The notes: generated by a model from the letters alone, not told the origin. A stretch of DNA of 58,121 bases from Bacteroidales bacterium (GCA_017642535.1 JAGCOW010000010.1:1-58121); one strand, 5' to 3'; positions 34,985 through 43,775 are shown, numbered from the stretch's first letter. Numbers and translations are program-made.

Positions 34985-35605
34985 TTACTCCCATCTTGTT
35001 ATTTCGACTCCTTTGTCGAAGGAATCTTTTTTGAATTTAGCTTCTTTGGCTATCTCGACAGATTTTATACGACAATTATAAAATGCGTTGCTTTCGATTT
35101 CAACGACTGAAGCAGGAATGATAGCCATTCTCAATGCGGAGCAATATTCAAACGTATGTTCCTTGATTTTTGTGACAGCGTTAGAAATAATCACCTTATC
35201 GAGCGATTTGCAACTGTGAAACGCCCATTCGCCTATTTCCGTAACGGAGTTTGGGATAATAAACGTTGACACGTAAAAACACATCATGTATTTGTTTCCC
35301 TTAAATTTTTCGGGAACCTCGTTTATGGTTGACCGAAGGTATTCGCAGCCATTGAATGCACCAAATCCGATTTTCGTTACGGAAGAAGGAATTAACACGC
35401 AGTGTAAACCATCACACCCTTCGAACGCGCGATCTCCAATTTCGGTAACTCCATCGGGAATAATATATTCCGGCTGGAGTGAGGGTTTCGTCTTATCGGC
35501 ACGACGAAGCGGACTGTCTTTGGAAACGCCCGAAATTTTTACACCCGTTTCTGTTTCTTCAAATGATACACCGAACGTATCGGTCCATTGTTTTGTTGTT
35601 TTCAT
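34985..35605 (-). CDS. BspA-like leucine-rich repeat protein (206 aa)
   Basis: A 206-residue paralog of the preceding LRR protein: near-identical cap (about 1-45) and about five or six LRR_5 repeats, one of them interrupted by an insert ('V-P-E-K-F-K-G-N-K-Y-M-M-C-F', about 95-110). No signal peptide. I chose ATG 35605; the GTG two codons upstream is less likely. The insert and shorter length show how freely repeats are gained and lost. It shares its upstream block with dnaG. Confidence 0.86.
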   Translation of the reverse strand: MKTTKQWTDTFGVSFEETETGVKISGVSKDSPLRRADKTKPSLQPEYIIPDGVTEIGDRAFEGCDGLHCVLIPSSVTKIGFGAFNGCEYLRSTINEVPEKFKGNKYMMCFYVSTFIIPNSVTEIGEWAFHSCKSLDKVIISNAVTKIKEHTFEYCSALRMAIIPASVVEIESNAFYNCRIKSVEIAKEAKFKKDSFDKGVEITRWE

Positions 35606-35630
35606 AATCACTAAGTTTTATTTCTTTATA

Positions 35631-35670
35631 GCAAAGAAATATACTTAGTGTGCGAAATTTTTGCACAGTA
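35631..35670 (-). promoter_or_regulatory. Shared upstream block, LRR copy 2
   Basis: A 40-bp segment matching the dnaG upstream block (38121-38160) at about 33 of 40 positions and without gaps. It lies 25 nt upstream of the ATG at 35605. It includes GCAAAGAAA (minus TTTCTTTGC, -7-like), GCGAAAT and TTGCACAGTA. Confidence 0.65.
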
Positions 35671-35749
35671 CAAAAATTTTTGAAAAAAATGTTTGGGGGT
35701 TTTGAGATTTCTCGCTATCACTCGAAATGACGGCTTTCTAGGATGATAA

Positions 35750-35798
35750 TGGCGGGTAGTCGAATTAACGGAGTAAACAAATATTTGCCTGCCCGCCA
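35750..35798. repeat. Inverted repeat TGGCGGGTAG/CTGCCCGCCA
   Basis: Arms at 35750-35759 and 35789-35798 pair over ten positions with one mismatch-type wobble. It lies in the 286-bp gap between the LRR gene and the HNH-like gene, which otherwise holds repeats only. Confidence 0.55.
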
Positions 35799-35815
35799 AA
35801 TTAACCAAATGAGAG

Positions 35816-35843
35816 TCATTCCGAATGAAGCGAAGCGGAATGA
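35816..35843. repeat. REP-like element (TCATTCCG...CGGAATGA)
   Basis: Perfect 8-bp arms TCATTCCG (35816-35823) and CGGAATGA (35836-35843) enclose AATGAAGCGAAG. The motif resembles a short repeat I have seen in many Bacteroidota intergenic regions. A further hairpin, GTAGGA/TCCTAC, follows at 35865-35882. Confidence 0.65.
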
Positions 35844-35891
35844 GGAAGCTAAAAAAACTGTTGCGTAGGAAGACTATCCTACTGGAATCTC

Positions 35892-36665
35892 TTATATTTC
35901 TATCTCCTTAAAGGTATCTTCTCTTTCAAAACTTACTCTCTTTTTATTCTCTTTGCCTTTAATAATATGTATTTTATATGTGCCTTTCACAATATCAGCT
36001 TCTTCTAAATCTTCATTAGCAAGGTTTTCCAAAGAAATATTCTTTAACCAATCCTTCATTTCTTTATTCTCAAAGTACATTTTCTTACATATCGTCTTAT
36101 ACGTATTTTTCATTTTTGATTCCAAAGAACCTATGGGGCAGGAAGGCTTATCCATCAATGAATTAGCCCAAGAAGGAATAAAAACTATGTTCCATAAACT
36201 GGTAAAATATCGTGGGTCAAAGGCATTTCCCCATATATGGGATATGTTGTAATTTTGGAATATAGAATTTTTCCTTCCCTGGGCTATTGTATAGCCCGTT
36301 TCTTTATTAATATATCTCCGAACTTCTTCGTTGTTGTCTTTATCGATTTTAATTAGTATATTTTCTCGTTTTTCTTCACCGTTATCATTTTTAATTATTA
36401 TAGGCTCTCCATTGATCTTGAAATCACATTTATCTCCTTTTTCTGGTAATGTATTATTATAGTTCCCTTTACCGATACTTATTCTTGCTGGTAATGCTTC
36501 ATTTTTTTTTATGGCATCGAGAATGTCATTATTTCTTTGGTTTACCAATTTATTATCAAAAAAATATGAAGCGTTTATCGCCAATTTCACAAACTCATTT
36601 TCATTACCTCCTAATTCATTTATGAGAGATTCTATGCCATCTATTCTTATCTTTTCCTTTGCCAT
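35892..36665 (-). CDS. Putative HNH-type nuclease (restriction-endonuclease-like), A+T-rich
   Basis: A 257-residue protein with a candidate HNH-like segment at about 140-172: 'I-S-H-I-W-G-N-A-F-D-P-R-Y-F' (His143), 'L-W-N-I-V-F-I-P' (Asn159) and 'W-A-N-S-L-M-D-K' (Asn168). This recalls HNH domains that start with a histidine and end in N rather than H, including some restriction enzymes. The N-terminal 130 residues are Lys/Asn-rich and unfamiliar. The gene is visibly richer in A+T than its neighbours, which suggests recent transfer. No methyltransferase is adjacent, so a complete restriction-modification unit is not visible. It begins 74 nt after the end of a truncated dnaG. Confidence 0.5.
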   Translation of the reverse strand: MAKEKIRIDGIESLINELGGNENEFVKLAINASYFFDNKLVNQRNNDILDAIKKNEALPARISIGKGNYNNTLPEKGDKCDFKINGEPIIIKNDNGEEKRENILIKIDKDNNEEVRRYINKETGYTIAQGRKNSIFQNYNISHIWGNAFDPRYFTSLWNIVFIPSWANSLMDKPSCPIGSLESKMKNTYKTICKKMYFENKEMKDWLKNISLENLANEDLEEADIVKGTYKIHIIKGKENKKRVSFEREDTFKEIEI

Positions 36666-36739
36666 TACTATTTTTTTTATTTGTTATGAATCATTTACTT
36701 TTTAATCAAACCATCGTTTACAAATCTACAAAAATTCTC

Positions 36740-38065
36740 CTATTCTTTCCCCCGTGTTCGTATATTTCCCATCACTTGATTTGTTATTATTTCATCTTCA
36801 ATATCAAGTCGTTTGCTACATTCCTGAATGAAAACGCTTCGCGTGATGAGATTCGGAATTTTTGCAAGGGTTTCGGTAATTGCATTGATAAACTGAGCTC
36901 GCTTTATCGGGTCGTTCGCACATTCGTGCTCGGCAAGGCGAATCCTGAATGTGAGGAAATCGGTTTTGTGCTCGTCAATGTAATCCGCAATCTCTTGTGA
37001 CGAGTGCTGTTGGGCAAACGTGTCGGGATCGGCGCCGTCGGGTAGCAGAACAACTCTGACGTTCATGTCGTTTTCGAGACAATTGTCGATTACCCGTATC
37101 GCTGCCTTAATTCCTGCCGCGTCGCCATCGTACATCACCACTATGTTTTTGGTGAACCGTTTTATCAATCTAATTTGCCCTTGCGTCAACGCCGTTCCCA
37201 GCGAAGCTACAACATTCTGTATTCCAGATTGATACAACGAAAGAACGTCGGTGTAGCCTTCCACCAGAATACATTCGTCTTTTTTGACAATCTCGTTTTT
37301 GGCAAGCGACAAACCGTAGAGCACAAAACTCTTGTCGTATATCTCGGAATTTGGCGAATTTACATACTTCGCACCACCGGCAACTTGTTCGTTTGCAGGC
37401 GTTACAACTCGTCCGCCAAATCCCACCACATTTCCCGAAAGCGATGTGACGGGAAAGATAACACGTCCCTGGAATTTGTCGGTTTTACCGTTTTCGCTCA
37501 CAGAGGTCAACCCAACTCGTTGCAGATATTCAAGTTTGTAGCCATTGCCTTCGGCGGCGTTTGTAAATGCGTTGTTTTCCTGCAAACAGTAACCAATACG
37601 GAATTTCCGAAGCACCTCTTCGGTAAAGCCCCGTTCCATGAAATACGCCAAGCCGACGGATTTCCCCTCTTCGCTTTCCCACAACGTTTTTTCAAACCAC
37701 TCGGCGGCAAATTTGTTGACGATTTGAAGACTTTCGCGAACGTCCCTTTTTTCTTTTTCCTCGGGGGTAAGTTCCGTTTCAACCACTTCCACATGGTATT
37801 TGTTGCCAAGATACTTGATGGCCTCTGCGTAAGAAAGTTTTTCCTTTTCTTTGAGAAATGTAATGACATTTCCCGCCTTTCCGCAGCCAAAACATTTGTA
37901 CAATCCTTTTGCCGGTGAAACCACAAACGACGGCGTTTTCTCGTCGTGAAACGGGCAACAGCCTTTATAGTTCGCACCAGTTTTCCGTAATGGCACAAAA
38001 TCTCCGATGACTTCTTCTATATGAGTCATATTGAGGATTTTTTCAATTGATTTTTGAGTAATCAT
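36740..38065 (-). CDS. dnaG: DNA primase DnaG, lacking the C-terminal helicase-binding domain
   Basis: A 441-residue primase. The N-terminal zinc domain has 'C-C-P-F-H-D-E-K-T-P-S-F' and 'C-F-G-C-G-K-A-G' (about 36-65). The RNA polymerase core carries the TOPRIM motifs 'V-E-G-Y-T-D-V-L' (about 263-270) and 'Y-D-G-D-A-A-G' (about 308-314). The protein stops ('I-R-T-R-G-K-E') where the core ends; Bacteroidales primases I recall continue some 200 residues with the DnaB-binding domain. Neither other frame after the G5 run near 36744-36748 reads on for more than eight codons, so a simple frameshift does not restore it. Primers for lagging-strand synthesis are the expected product. It shares its upstream block with LRR genes. 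Confidence 0.9.
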   Translation of the reverse strand: MITQKSIEKILNMTHIEEVIGDFVPLRKTGANYKGCCPFHDEKTPSFVVSPAKGLYKCFGCGKAGNVITFLKEKEKLSYAEAIKYLGNKYHVEVVETELTPEEKEKRDVRESLQIVNKFAAEWFEKTLWESEEGKSVGLAYFMERGFTEEVLRKFRIGYCLQENNAFTNAAEGNGYKLEYLQRVGLTSVSENGKTDKFQGRVIFPVTSLSGNVVGFGGRVVTPANEQVAGGAKYVNSPNSEIYDKSFVLYGLSLAKNEIVKKDECILVEGYTDVLSLYQSGIQNVVASLGTALTQGQIRLIKRFTKNIVVMYDGDAAGIKAAIRVIDNCLENDMNVRVVLLPDGADPDTFAQQHSSQEIADYIDEHKTDFLTFRIRLAEHECANDPIKRAQFINAITETLAKIPNLITRSVFIQECSKRLDIEDEIITNQVMGNIRTRGKE

Positions 38066-38120
38066 AATTCTACTTTTTATATAAAAAACAACATTTTACA
38101 CGGAATTCGTTTTCTTTTTT

Positions 38121-38160
38121 GCAAAGAAACAAAGCTGGTGAGCGAAATCTTTGCACAGTA
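38121..38160 (-). promoter_or_regulatory. Shared upstream block of dnaG
   Basis: A 40-bp segment aligning without gaps to 35631-35670 (about 33 of 40 identical), including GCAAAGAAA, GCGAAAT and TTGCACAGTA. It is 55 nt upstream of the dnaG ATG on the minus strand and probably contains its promoter. Confidence 0.6.
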
Positions 38161-38234
38161 TTTTTTCTTTTGAAAAAACGACTTGACATTTTGAGATTTT
38201 TTGTACTTTAGTGCATTGAAAATTTAGGAAAACA

Positions 38235-38951
38235 ATGATGAAAAAAATTATCTCGTTACTTCTTCTTTTTTTGATGACACTCTGCGTGTTTGGTCAAAAA
38301 AACATCTTGATAATTCCGTTCGATGCAAAGATGTACAACAATCAGGAATCAAAACAAATCTGCGAGTATTCAGGCGTTTCGTATAGCAAATCAATAGAAA
38401 AAATTCGTTCCGATTTGGATATGCACATTTATTCTGCGTTGAAGGATTCCACGAATGTGGCGAGTTTGTTGCTCACATACACGACCGATGCGGCAAGTGA
38501 TTTGGAGATAGTTCACAGTAATGCGGAATATTATTTTTCGGAAAAAACCGTTGACGACATCAATAAGCCGAAGAAAAACCCCGAAGTGTCGCCCAATATT
38601 ATTGCGGGCGAAGTGGTGAGCGTCACCTCCGAAAACAAGGACCAGTTGGTGAATGTGAAATTGCAAGACCCGCAACTGTTTAGTGATTTGATACAAGATT
38701 ACAAGGCACAATATATCGTATATCTCACGCAATTTGAATTGTTGGGCGATTATTCCAATCCTTACACCGTTGCCGACAATTCTTATCTTCGGACAATACG
38801 CGTCCACTACGTGATTTACAATTCATTGGGAAAATTTGTGTATGGCAATATCGCCACCACCACATTCTCGGCAAAAGTCAACGACCTTGACCAAATTTGT
38901 GATATTTATTTGAAACGAATTGCTACACAGATAGCAAGACATATTCCATAA
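38235..38951 (+). CDS. Secreted or periplasmic protein of unknown function
   Basis: A 238-residue protein with a clear signal peptide (1-20, 'I-I-S-L-L-L-L-F-L-M-T-L-C-V-F-G-Q'). The mature part is unrecognised; it has a mixed alpha/beta pattern, no cysteines close to the cleavage site and no sorting domain, so it is probably periplasmic or outer-membrane associated. The pattern 'I-L-I-I-P-F-D-A-K-M-Y' right after the signal resembles small curli/assembly-type periplasmic proteins, weakly. TTGACA at 38184 and TACTTTAG at 38204-38211 form a possible promoter. The LETM1-like gene follows after 26 nt. Confidence 0.7.
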   Translation: MMKKIISLLLLFLMTLCVFGQKNILIIPFDAKMYNNQESKQICEYSGVSYSKSIEKIRSDLDMHIYSALKDSTNVASLLLTYTTDAASDLEIVHSNAEYYFSEKTVDDINKPKKNPEVSPNIIAGEVVSVTSENKDQLVNVKLQDPQLFSDLIQDYKAQYIVYLTQFELLGDYSNPYTVADNSYLRTIRVHYVIYNSLGKFVYGNIATTTFSAKVNDLDQICDIYLKRIATQIARHIP

Positions 38952-38977
38952 GTATTATCAAAATCTGCTGAATTTAC

Positions 38978-40261
38978 GTGGATCCGTCGTCAAAAAATTG
39001 GTTTGTCTTATTTTATGATGAATTTCAGAAAAGTGTATTGAGAAATTCTCATTTGCTCGATACATACGTTTATAGCCACAAGAAGACAACTGATTTTTCC
39101 CATTTCTATCTTCATTATTCCGGCTTGTTTTATGGATGTACGGCAAATACCCGTTTGGTGTGCATTTTCCCGACTTCGGAATCGTGGAATGCTGCCGACC
39201 ACTTTAAAATTTCGTTGACGGAAGGTTTGTTTCTCACATATCTTCATTATCGAAAAAAACAATCTTTTGACGAGGATATTGCGACGATTGTAACGGATTG
39301 TATCAGAAAAATTTATGATTTCTATGTGTTGTTTACGATGAACGACACTATGGCAAAAAAATACCGTACATTATATAATAAAGGTCAGGAGGTAGCCGAA
39401 ACGGTCGAACAAGTCATTGATTACAGAGTGAGCAATCCCACAATGCTGAAACGTGATTTTTGGCGTGGCTCGCAATTCAATATATTTTCCGGACTCGACG
39501 TTTTGTATTTCTCTTCGTGGTTGCAGTCGGAATATGCATACGATAGGAGAGATGTGTTTAAGAAAGAAGTTATCGCCATTATGAATCGTTCTTGTGCGAT
39601 AGATTCATTGGAACATAATGGACAATCCATTGTGTCGTATTTCATTGCTTCGGGAAATTTTGCTCCGGACGATGTAGCGGGATTAGAGTCGTATTCCCAC
39701 TTTGACGAGAATGAGTCGTTGAAGGAAGATATCTATTTGTATCGATTATTGTTGTATGAATATGCCTCATACATTTGTCTTTGCGAATCGACATTGGGTG
39801 TGAAAAAGGTGCTGTTTCTGCATAATCTTGCACAGAATCTCAAGTTGCAAGACGACGATATCCAACAAAGTATGATAACGGTTGAGAATTTCTTGCTCAA
39901 CAAAGGTGATAAAATTTTTTATCTGCATTACGGCGAAGGCATTGACCTTGTACGAAAGGCGTTCATAAATCGCTGTCAGGATTTTATTTTAAAGAATAAG
40001 AAGAAAATCGTTACGGAAATTCTGGAAAGCAAGGAATTGGTTGAATTAATCCGAAAATCAGTCACTGAGGAATTGTCAGAGGAGGAAAAACAAAAAGTCA
40101 AGGAACAAATTTTCGATTTGTTAAAGACGATACCTTCGTTGGCAATCTTTCTGCTTCCCGGAGCTGTTGTCATTCTTCCGCTTATTATAAAAATAATACC
40201 CGAAGAGATTATAATGCCAAGTTCGTTTGTGAACAAGAAGAATAAGGATTCATTATTATAA
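38978..40261 (+). CDS. LETM1-like protein
   Basis: A 427-residue protein whose C-terminal third matches the LETM1 pattern: a charged helix 'E-L-S-E-E-E-K-Q-K-V-K-E-Q' (about 365-378), then 'I-P-S-L-A-I-F-L-L-P-G-A-V-V-I-L-P-L-I' (about 385-403) and 'I-P-E-E-I-I-M-P-S-S-F' (about 406-416). In mitochondria LETM1 handles cation exchange; bacterial relatives in Bacteroidota are membrane-associated proteins of uncertain role. The start is a GTG at 38978, since an in-frame TGA lies 9 nt upstream and no better ATG exists; the sequence 'D-P-S-S-K-N-W' fits the family N-terminus. It is probably co-transcribed with the gene at 38235. Confidence 0.75.
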   Translation: MDPSSKNWFVLFYDEFQKSVLRNSHLLDTYVYSHKKTTDFSHFYLHYSGLFYGCTANTRLVCIFPTSESWNAADHFKISLTEGLFLTYLHYRKKQSFDEDIATIVTDCIRKIYDFYVLFTMNDTMAKKYRTLYNKGQEVAETVEQVIDYRVSNPTMLKRDFWRGSQFNIFSGLDVLYFSSWLQSEYAYDRRDVFKKEVIAIMNRSCAIDSLEHNGQSIVSYFIASGNFAPDDVAGLESYSHFDENESLKEDIYLYRLLLYEYASYICLCESTLGVKKVLFLHNLAQNLKLQDDDIQQSMITVENFLLNKGDKIFYLHYGEGIDLVRKAFINRCQDFILKNKKKIVTEILESKELVELIRKSVTEELSEEEKQKVKEQIFDLLKTIPSLAIFLLPGAVVILPLIIKIIPEEIIMPSSFVNKKNKDSLL

Positions 40262-40366
40262 TGTATATCTCCCCAAAAAGATATTCTCGTGGAGTAGTTG
40301 TTGTTACTGCATTTTTAAGCGATTTTTGAATATTTTTCGTAAGTTTTTTTGAAAAAAAAGCATCTT

Positions 40367-40399
40367 TTTGATTGAATTTCAAAAAAATATGTACCTTTG
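40367..40399 (+). promoter_or_regulatory. Promoter of the str-S10-spc-alpha ribosomal cluster
   Basis: TTTG at 40367-40370 (-33) and TACCTTTG at 40392-40399 (-7) are 21 bp apart, close to the canonical Bacteroidota spacing. The start point would be near 40406, giving a leader of about 50 nt before rpsL. The 193-bp gap holds no other gene. Confidence 0.85.
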
Positions 40400-40454
40400 C
40401 GACCCGATTTAATGGGAAAATTATATCTAATAATAAACAAATTAATACAGTAAT

Positions 40455-40838
40455 ATGCCTACAATACAGCAGTTAGTAAGAAAAGGTAGAGCTGAGTTGG
40501 AAGACAAAAGTAAGTCTCCAGCATTAGGTTCGTGCCCACAAAAAAGAGGTGTATGTGTTCGTGTTTACACAACAACACCTAAGAAACCTAATTCTGCAAT
40601 GCGTAAGGTTGCCCGTGTTCGTTTAACTAACGGCAAGGAAGTAAACGCTTACATTCCAGGAGAAGGTCACAAACTTCAAGAACACTCAATCGTTTTGGTA
40701 CGTGGCGGTCGTGTGAAAGACTTGCCAGGTGTGCGTTATCACTTAGTGAGAGGTGCATTGGATTCATCGGGTGTTGAAGGAAGATTACAATCACGCTCTA
40801 AATATGGAGCAAAACGTCCAAAAGAAGCAAAAAAATAA
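40455..40838 (+). CDS. rpsL: 30S ribosomal protein uS12
   Basis: A 127-residue uS12 with the decoding-centre loop '[16 protein letters not shown]' (about 38-53), where Lys at the 'P-K-K-P' is the classic streptomycin-resistance position and is unchanged, and '[10 protein letters not shown]' (about 91-100). It checks codon-anticodon pairing. First gene behind the promoter at 40367. Confidence 0.98.
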   Translation: MPTIQQLVRKGRAELEDKSKSPALGSCPQKRGVCVRVYTTTPKKPNSAMRKVARVRLTNGKEVNAYIPGEGHKLQEHSIVLVRGGRVKDLPGVRYHLVRGALDSSGVEGRLQSRSKYGAKRPKEAKK

Positions 40839-40858
40839 TTTTTAAATAAACATTTTCA

Positions 40859-41335
40859 ATGAGAAAGAGTAAACCAAAAAAACGAGTAATTCTTCCAGAT
40901 CCTAAGTTTGGGGATGTGGTAGTAACGAAGTTCGTAAATAATCTTATGCTTGATGGCAAGAAAAGCATCGCATACGATATTTTTTATGATACGTTAGATA
41001 TCGTTGAAGAAAAGAAACAAACTCCAGATATGTCTGCATTAGACGTATGGAAAAAGGCCTTAGACAATGTTACTCCATTGGTTGAGGTAAAAAGTCGCCG
41101 TGTAGGTGGTGCTACATTCCAGATTCCTTCTGAAATTCGCCCTGCAAGACGCGAGTCAATCGGTATGAAGAATTTGATTTTGTACGCTCGTAAACGTGCT
41201 GGTCATTCAATGAAAGACAAATTAGCTGCTGAAATTTTGGCTGCCTTCAACGAAGAAGGTGGAGCTTTCAAGAAGAAAGACGAAACTCACAGAATGGCAG
41301 AAGCGAACAAAGCATTTTCTCACTTCAGATTTTAA
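40859..41335 (+). CDS. rpsG: 30S ribosomal protein uS7
   Basis: A 158-residue uS7 with '[13 protein letters not shown]' (about 25-37) and '[14 protein letters not shown]' (about 82-95). It organises the 3' major domain of 16S rRNA and lines the E site. Usual position between rpsL and fusA. Confidence 0.97.
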   Translation: MRKSKPKKRVILPDPKFGDVVVTKFVNNLMLDGKKSIAYDIFYDTLDIVEEKKQTPDMSALDVWKKALDNVTPLVEVKSRRVGGATFQIPSEIRPARRESIGMKNLILYARKRAGHSMKDKLAAEILAAFNEEGGAFKKKDETHRMAEANKAFSHFRF

Positions 41336-41347
41336 TAGTACCGAAAG

Positions 41348-43438
41348 ATGGCAAAAGTTGATTTACATTATACAAGAAATATCGGTATCGCTGCTCACAT
41401 CGATGCTGGTAAGACTACAACCACTGAACGTATTCTTTATTATACAGGAAAAACTCACAAGATTGGTGAGGTACACGATGGTGGTGCAACAATGGACTGG
41501 ATGGTTCAAGAACAAGAACGTGGTATTACTATCTGTTCTGCCGCAACAACTTGTTTCTGGAAATACAAAGGCAATCAGTACAAGATAAACATTATCGATA
41601 CTCCGGGACACGTTGACTTCACTTCTGAGGTTAACCGTTCACTTCGTATCCTTGATGGTCTTGTATTCTTGTTCTCTGCTGTTGACGGTGTTGAACCTCA
41701 ATCAGAGACAAACTGGCGTTTGGCTGACGGTTACAACGTAACTCGTTTGGGTTTCGTTAACAAAATGGACCGTCAAGGTGCCGATTTCTTGAACGTGTGC
41801 AAACAAGTTCGTGAAATGTTGGGCGGTAACGCAGTTCCTCTTCAATTGCCAATCGGCGCCGAAGATTCTTTCAAGGGCGTCGTTGACCTTGTAAAAGGTG
41901 TTGGTATGGTTTGGAACGAGGAAGATCAAGGTATGACATACAAAGAAGTTCCTGTTCCTGAAGATATGAAGGCAGAAGTTGCTGAATGGAGAGAAAAACT
42001 TCTTGAATCAGTATCAGAATTCGATGATACGTTGATGGAAAAATTCTTCGAAGATCCAGATACGATTACCGAAGATGAAATCCTTGCTGCTCTTCGTAAA
42101 GCTTGTATCGCTAACAAAGTAATCCCAATGTTGTGTGGTTCTTCATTCAAGAACAAAGGTGTTCAAGAATTGTTGAACTATGTTATGGAATTACTTCCTA
42201 GCCCACTTGACAAAGAATATATCAAAGGAACTGATCCTAATACAGGTGCTGAAGTACACCGTAAACCAGGTGTAGATGATCCTTTCTGCGCATTGGCATT
42301 CAAAATCGCAACTGACCCATTCGTAGGTCGTTTGTGCTATTTTCGTGTATATTCAGGTCACTTGGATGCTGGTTCGTATGTATATAATACAAGAAGCGGT
42401 CAAAAAGAACGCGTTTCTCGTATCTATCAAATGCACGCAAACAAGCAAAATCCTATCGAATTCATCGAAGGTGGTGATATTGGAGCAGGTGTAGGTTTCA
42501 AAGATGTAAAGACAGGTGATACGTTGTGTGACGAAAAAGCGCCTATCGTTCTTGAATCTATGGTGTTCCCTGAACCAGTTATCGGTATCGCTGTAGAACC
42601 TAAGACAAAAGCTGACGTTGATAAGTTGGGTATGGCTTTGGCTAAATTGGCTGAAGAAGATCCTACTTTCACTGTGAAGTCAGACCAAGAAACAGGTCAA
42701 ACAGTGATTAGCGGTATGGGTGAGTTGCACTTGGATATCATTATGGACCGTTTGAAACGTGAATTCCACGTAGAATGTAACCAAGGTGCTCCTCAAGTTA
42801 ACTACAAAGAATGTATCACTACTGAAGTTGAACACAGAGAAGTATTCAAGAAACAATCTGGTGGTCGTGGTAAGTTCGCCGACATCGCATTCAAGTTGGG
42901 TCCAGCCGACGAAGGTCACGAAGGATTGCAATTCGAAGATTACGTTAAAGGTGGTAACATTCCTAAGGAATTTATCCCTTCAATCGAAAAAGGTTTCAAG
43001 GCAGCTATGGAAAATGGTGTGTTGGCCGGTTATCCAGTAGAATCAATGAAAGTTCAAGTTATGGATGGTTCTTTCCACCCTGTTGACTCTGATGCACTTT
43101 CATTCGAAATCTGTGCTAAGATGGCTTACAAAGAAGCTTGTAAGAAAGCGTCTCCAAAGTTGTTGGAACCAATTATGAAGGTGGAAGTTGTTACTCCAGA
43201 AGAATCTATGGGTGACGTTGTAGGTGACTTGAACAAACGTCGTGGTCAAATCCGTGGTATGGATACAAGAAACAATGCAAGTGTAGTTAAAGCATTTGTT
43301 CCTCTTGCTGAAATGTTCGGATATGTAACCGACCTTCGTACAATCACTTCAGGTCGTGCAACTTCAACAATGGAATTTGATCACTTCGAACAAGTTCCGG
43401 CAAATATTGCAGAAACAATTATTAATCAACAAAAATAA
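41348..43438 (+). CDS. fusA: Elongation factor G
   Basis: A 696-residue translocase with GTPase motifs '[11 protein letters not shown]' (about 15-25), 'R-G-I-T-I', 'D-T-P-G-H-V-D-F' (about 85) and 'N-K-M-D-R' (about 139), followed by domains II-V. It moves tRNA-mRNA on the ribosome. Only 12 nt after rpsG. tuf does not follow, since it lies at 3339. Not a tetracycline-protection protein: the length and motif spacing are those of EF-G. Confidence 0.97.
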   Translation: MAKVDLHYTRNIGIAAHIDAGKTTTTERILYYTGKTHKIGEVHDGGATMDWMVQEQERGITICSAATTCFWKYKGNQYKINIIDTPGHVDFTSEVNRSLRILDGLVFLFSAVDGVEPQSETNWRLADGYNVTRLGFVNKMDRQGADFLNVCKQVREMLGGNAVPLQLPIGAEDSFKGVVDLVKGVGMVWNEEDQGMTYKEVPVPEDMKAEVAEWREKLLESVSEFDDTLMEKFFEDPDTITEDEILAALRKACIANKVIPMLCGSSFKNKGVQELLNYVMELLPSPLDKEYIKGTDPNTGAEVHRKPGVDDPFCALAFKIATDPFVGRLCYFRVYSGHLDAGSYVYNTRSGQKERVSRIYQMHANKQNPIEFIEGGDIGAGVGFKDVKTGDTLCDEKAPIVLESMVFPEPVIGIAVEPKTKADVDKLGMALAKLAEEDPTFTVKSDQETGQTVISGMGELHLDIIMDRLKREFHVECNQGAPQVNYKECITTEVEHREVFKKQSGGRGKFADIAFKLGPADEGHEGLQFEDYVKGGNIPKEFIPSIEKGFKAAMENGVLAGYPVESMKVQVMDGSFHPVDSDALSFEICAKMAYKEACKKASPKLLEPIMKVEVVTPEESMGDVVGDLNKRRGQIRGMDTRNNASVVKAFVPLAEMFGYVTDLRTITSGRATSTMEFDHFEQVPANIAETIINQQK

Positions 43439-43447
43439 TAAATAGGC

Positions 43448-43753
43448 ATGAGTCAAAGAATTAGAATTAAATTGAAGTCTTATGACCACAATCTGGTGGA
43501 CAAGTCTGCCGAAAAGATTGTTAAGACTGTTAAAACTACAGGTGCTGTAGTAAGTGGTCCGATTCCGCTGCCAACTCACAAGCGAATTTTTACAGTTAAC
43601 CGTTCTACGCACGTTAACAAGAAAGCTCGTGAACAATTTCAATTATCATCACATGCAAGACTACTTGACATTTACAGTAGCTCTTCAAAAACTGTCGATG
43701 CATTAATGAAACTTGAGTTGCCAAGTGGTGTAGAAGTTGAAATTAGAGTGTAG
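43448..43753 (+). CDS. rpsJ: 30S ribosomal protein uS10
   Basis: A 101-residue uS10 with 'R-I-K-L-K-S-Y-D-H' (about 6-14) and 'G-P-I-P-L-P-T' (about 37-43). First gene of the S10 unit, here directly continuous with the str genes (9-nt gap after fusA). In other bacteria it also joins the NusB antitermination complex. Confidence 0.97.
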   Translation: MSQRIRIKLKSYDHNLVDKSAEKIVKTVKTTGAVVSGPIPLPTHKRIFTVNRSTHVNKKAREQFQLSSHARLLDIYSSSSKTVDALMKLELPSGVEVEIRV

Positions 43754-43775
43754 TACATTAAAATTGTAAAAAGAG

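Noticed and set aside
36666..36760. Frameshift at the G5 run hiding the C-terminal domain of DnaG
   Set aside because: Both alternative frames stop within eight codons, so no helicase-binding domain is hidden there.
41348..43438. Possible tetracycline-resistance (Tet(M)/Tet(Q)-type) protein
   Set aside because: Length, motifs and position after rpsG identify ordinary EF-G.
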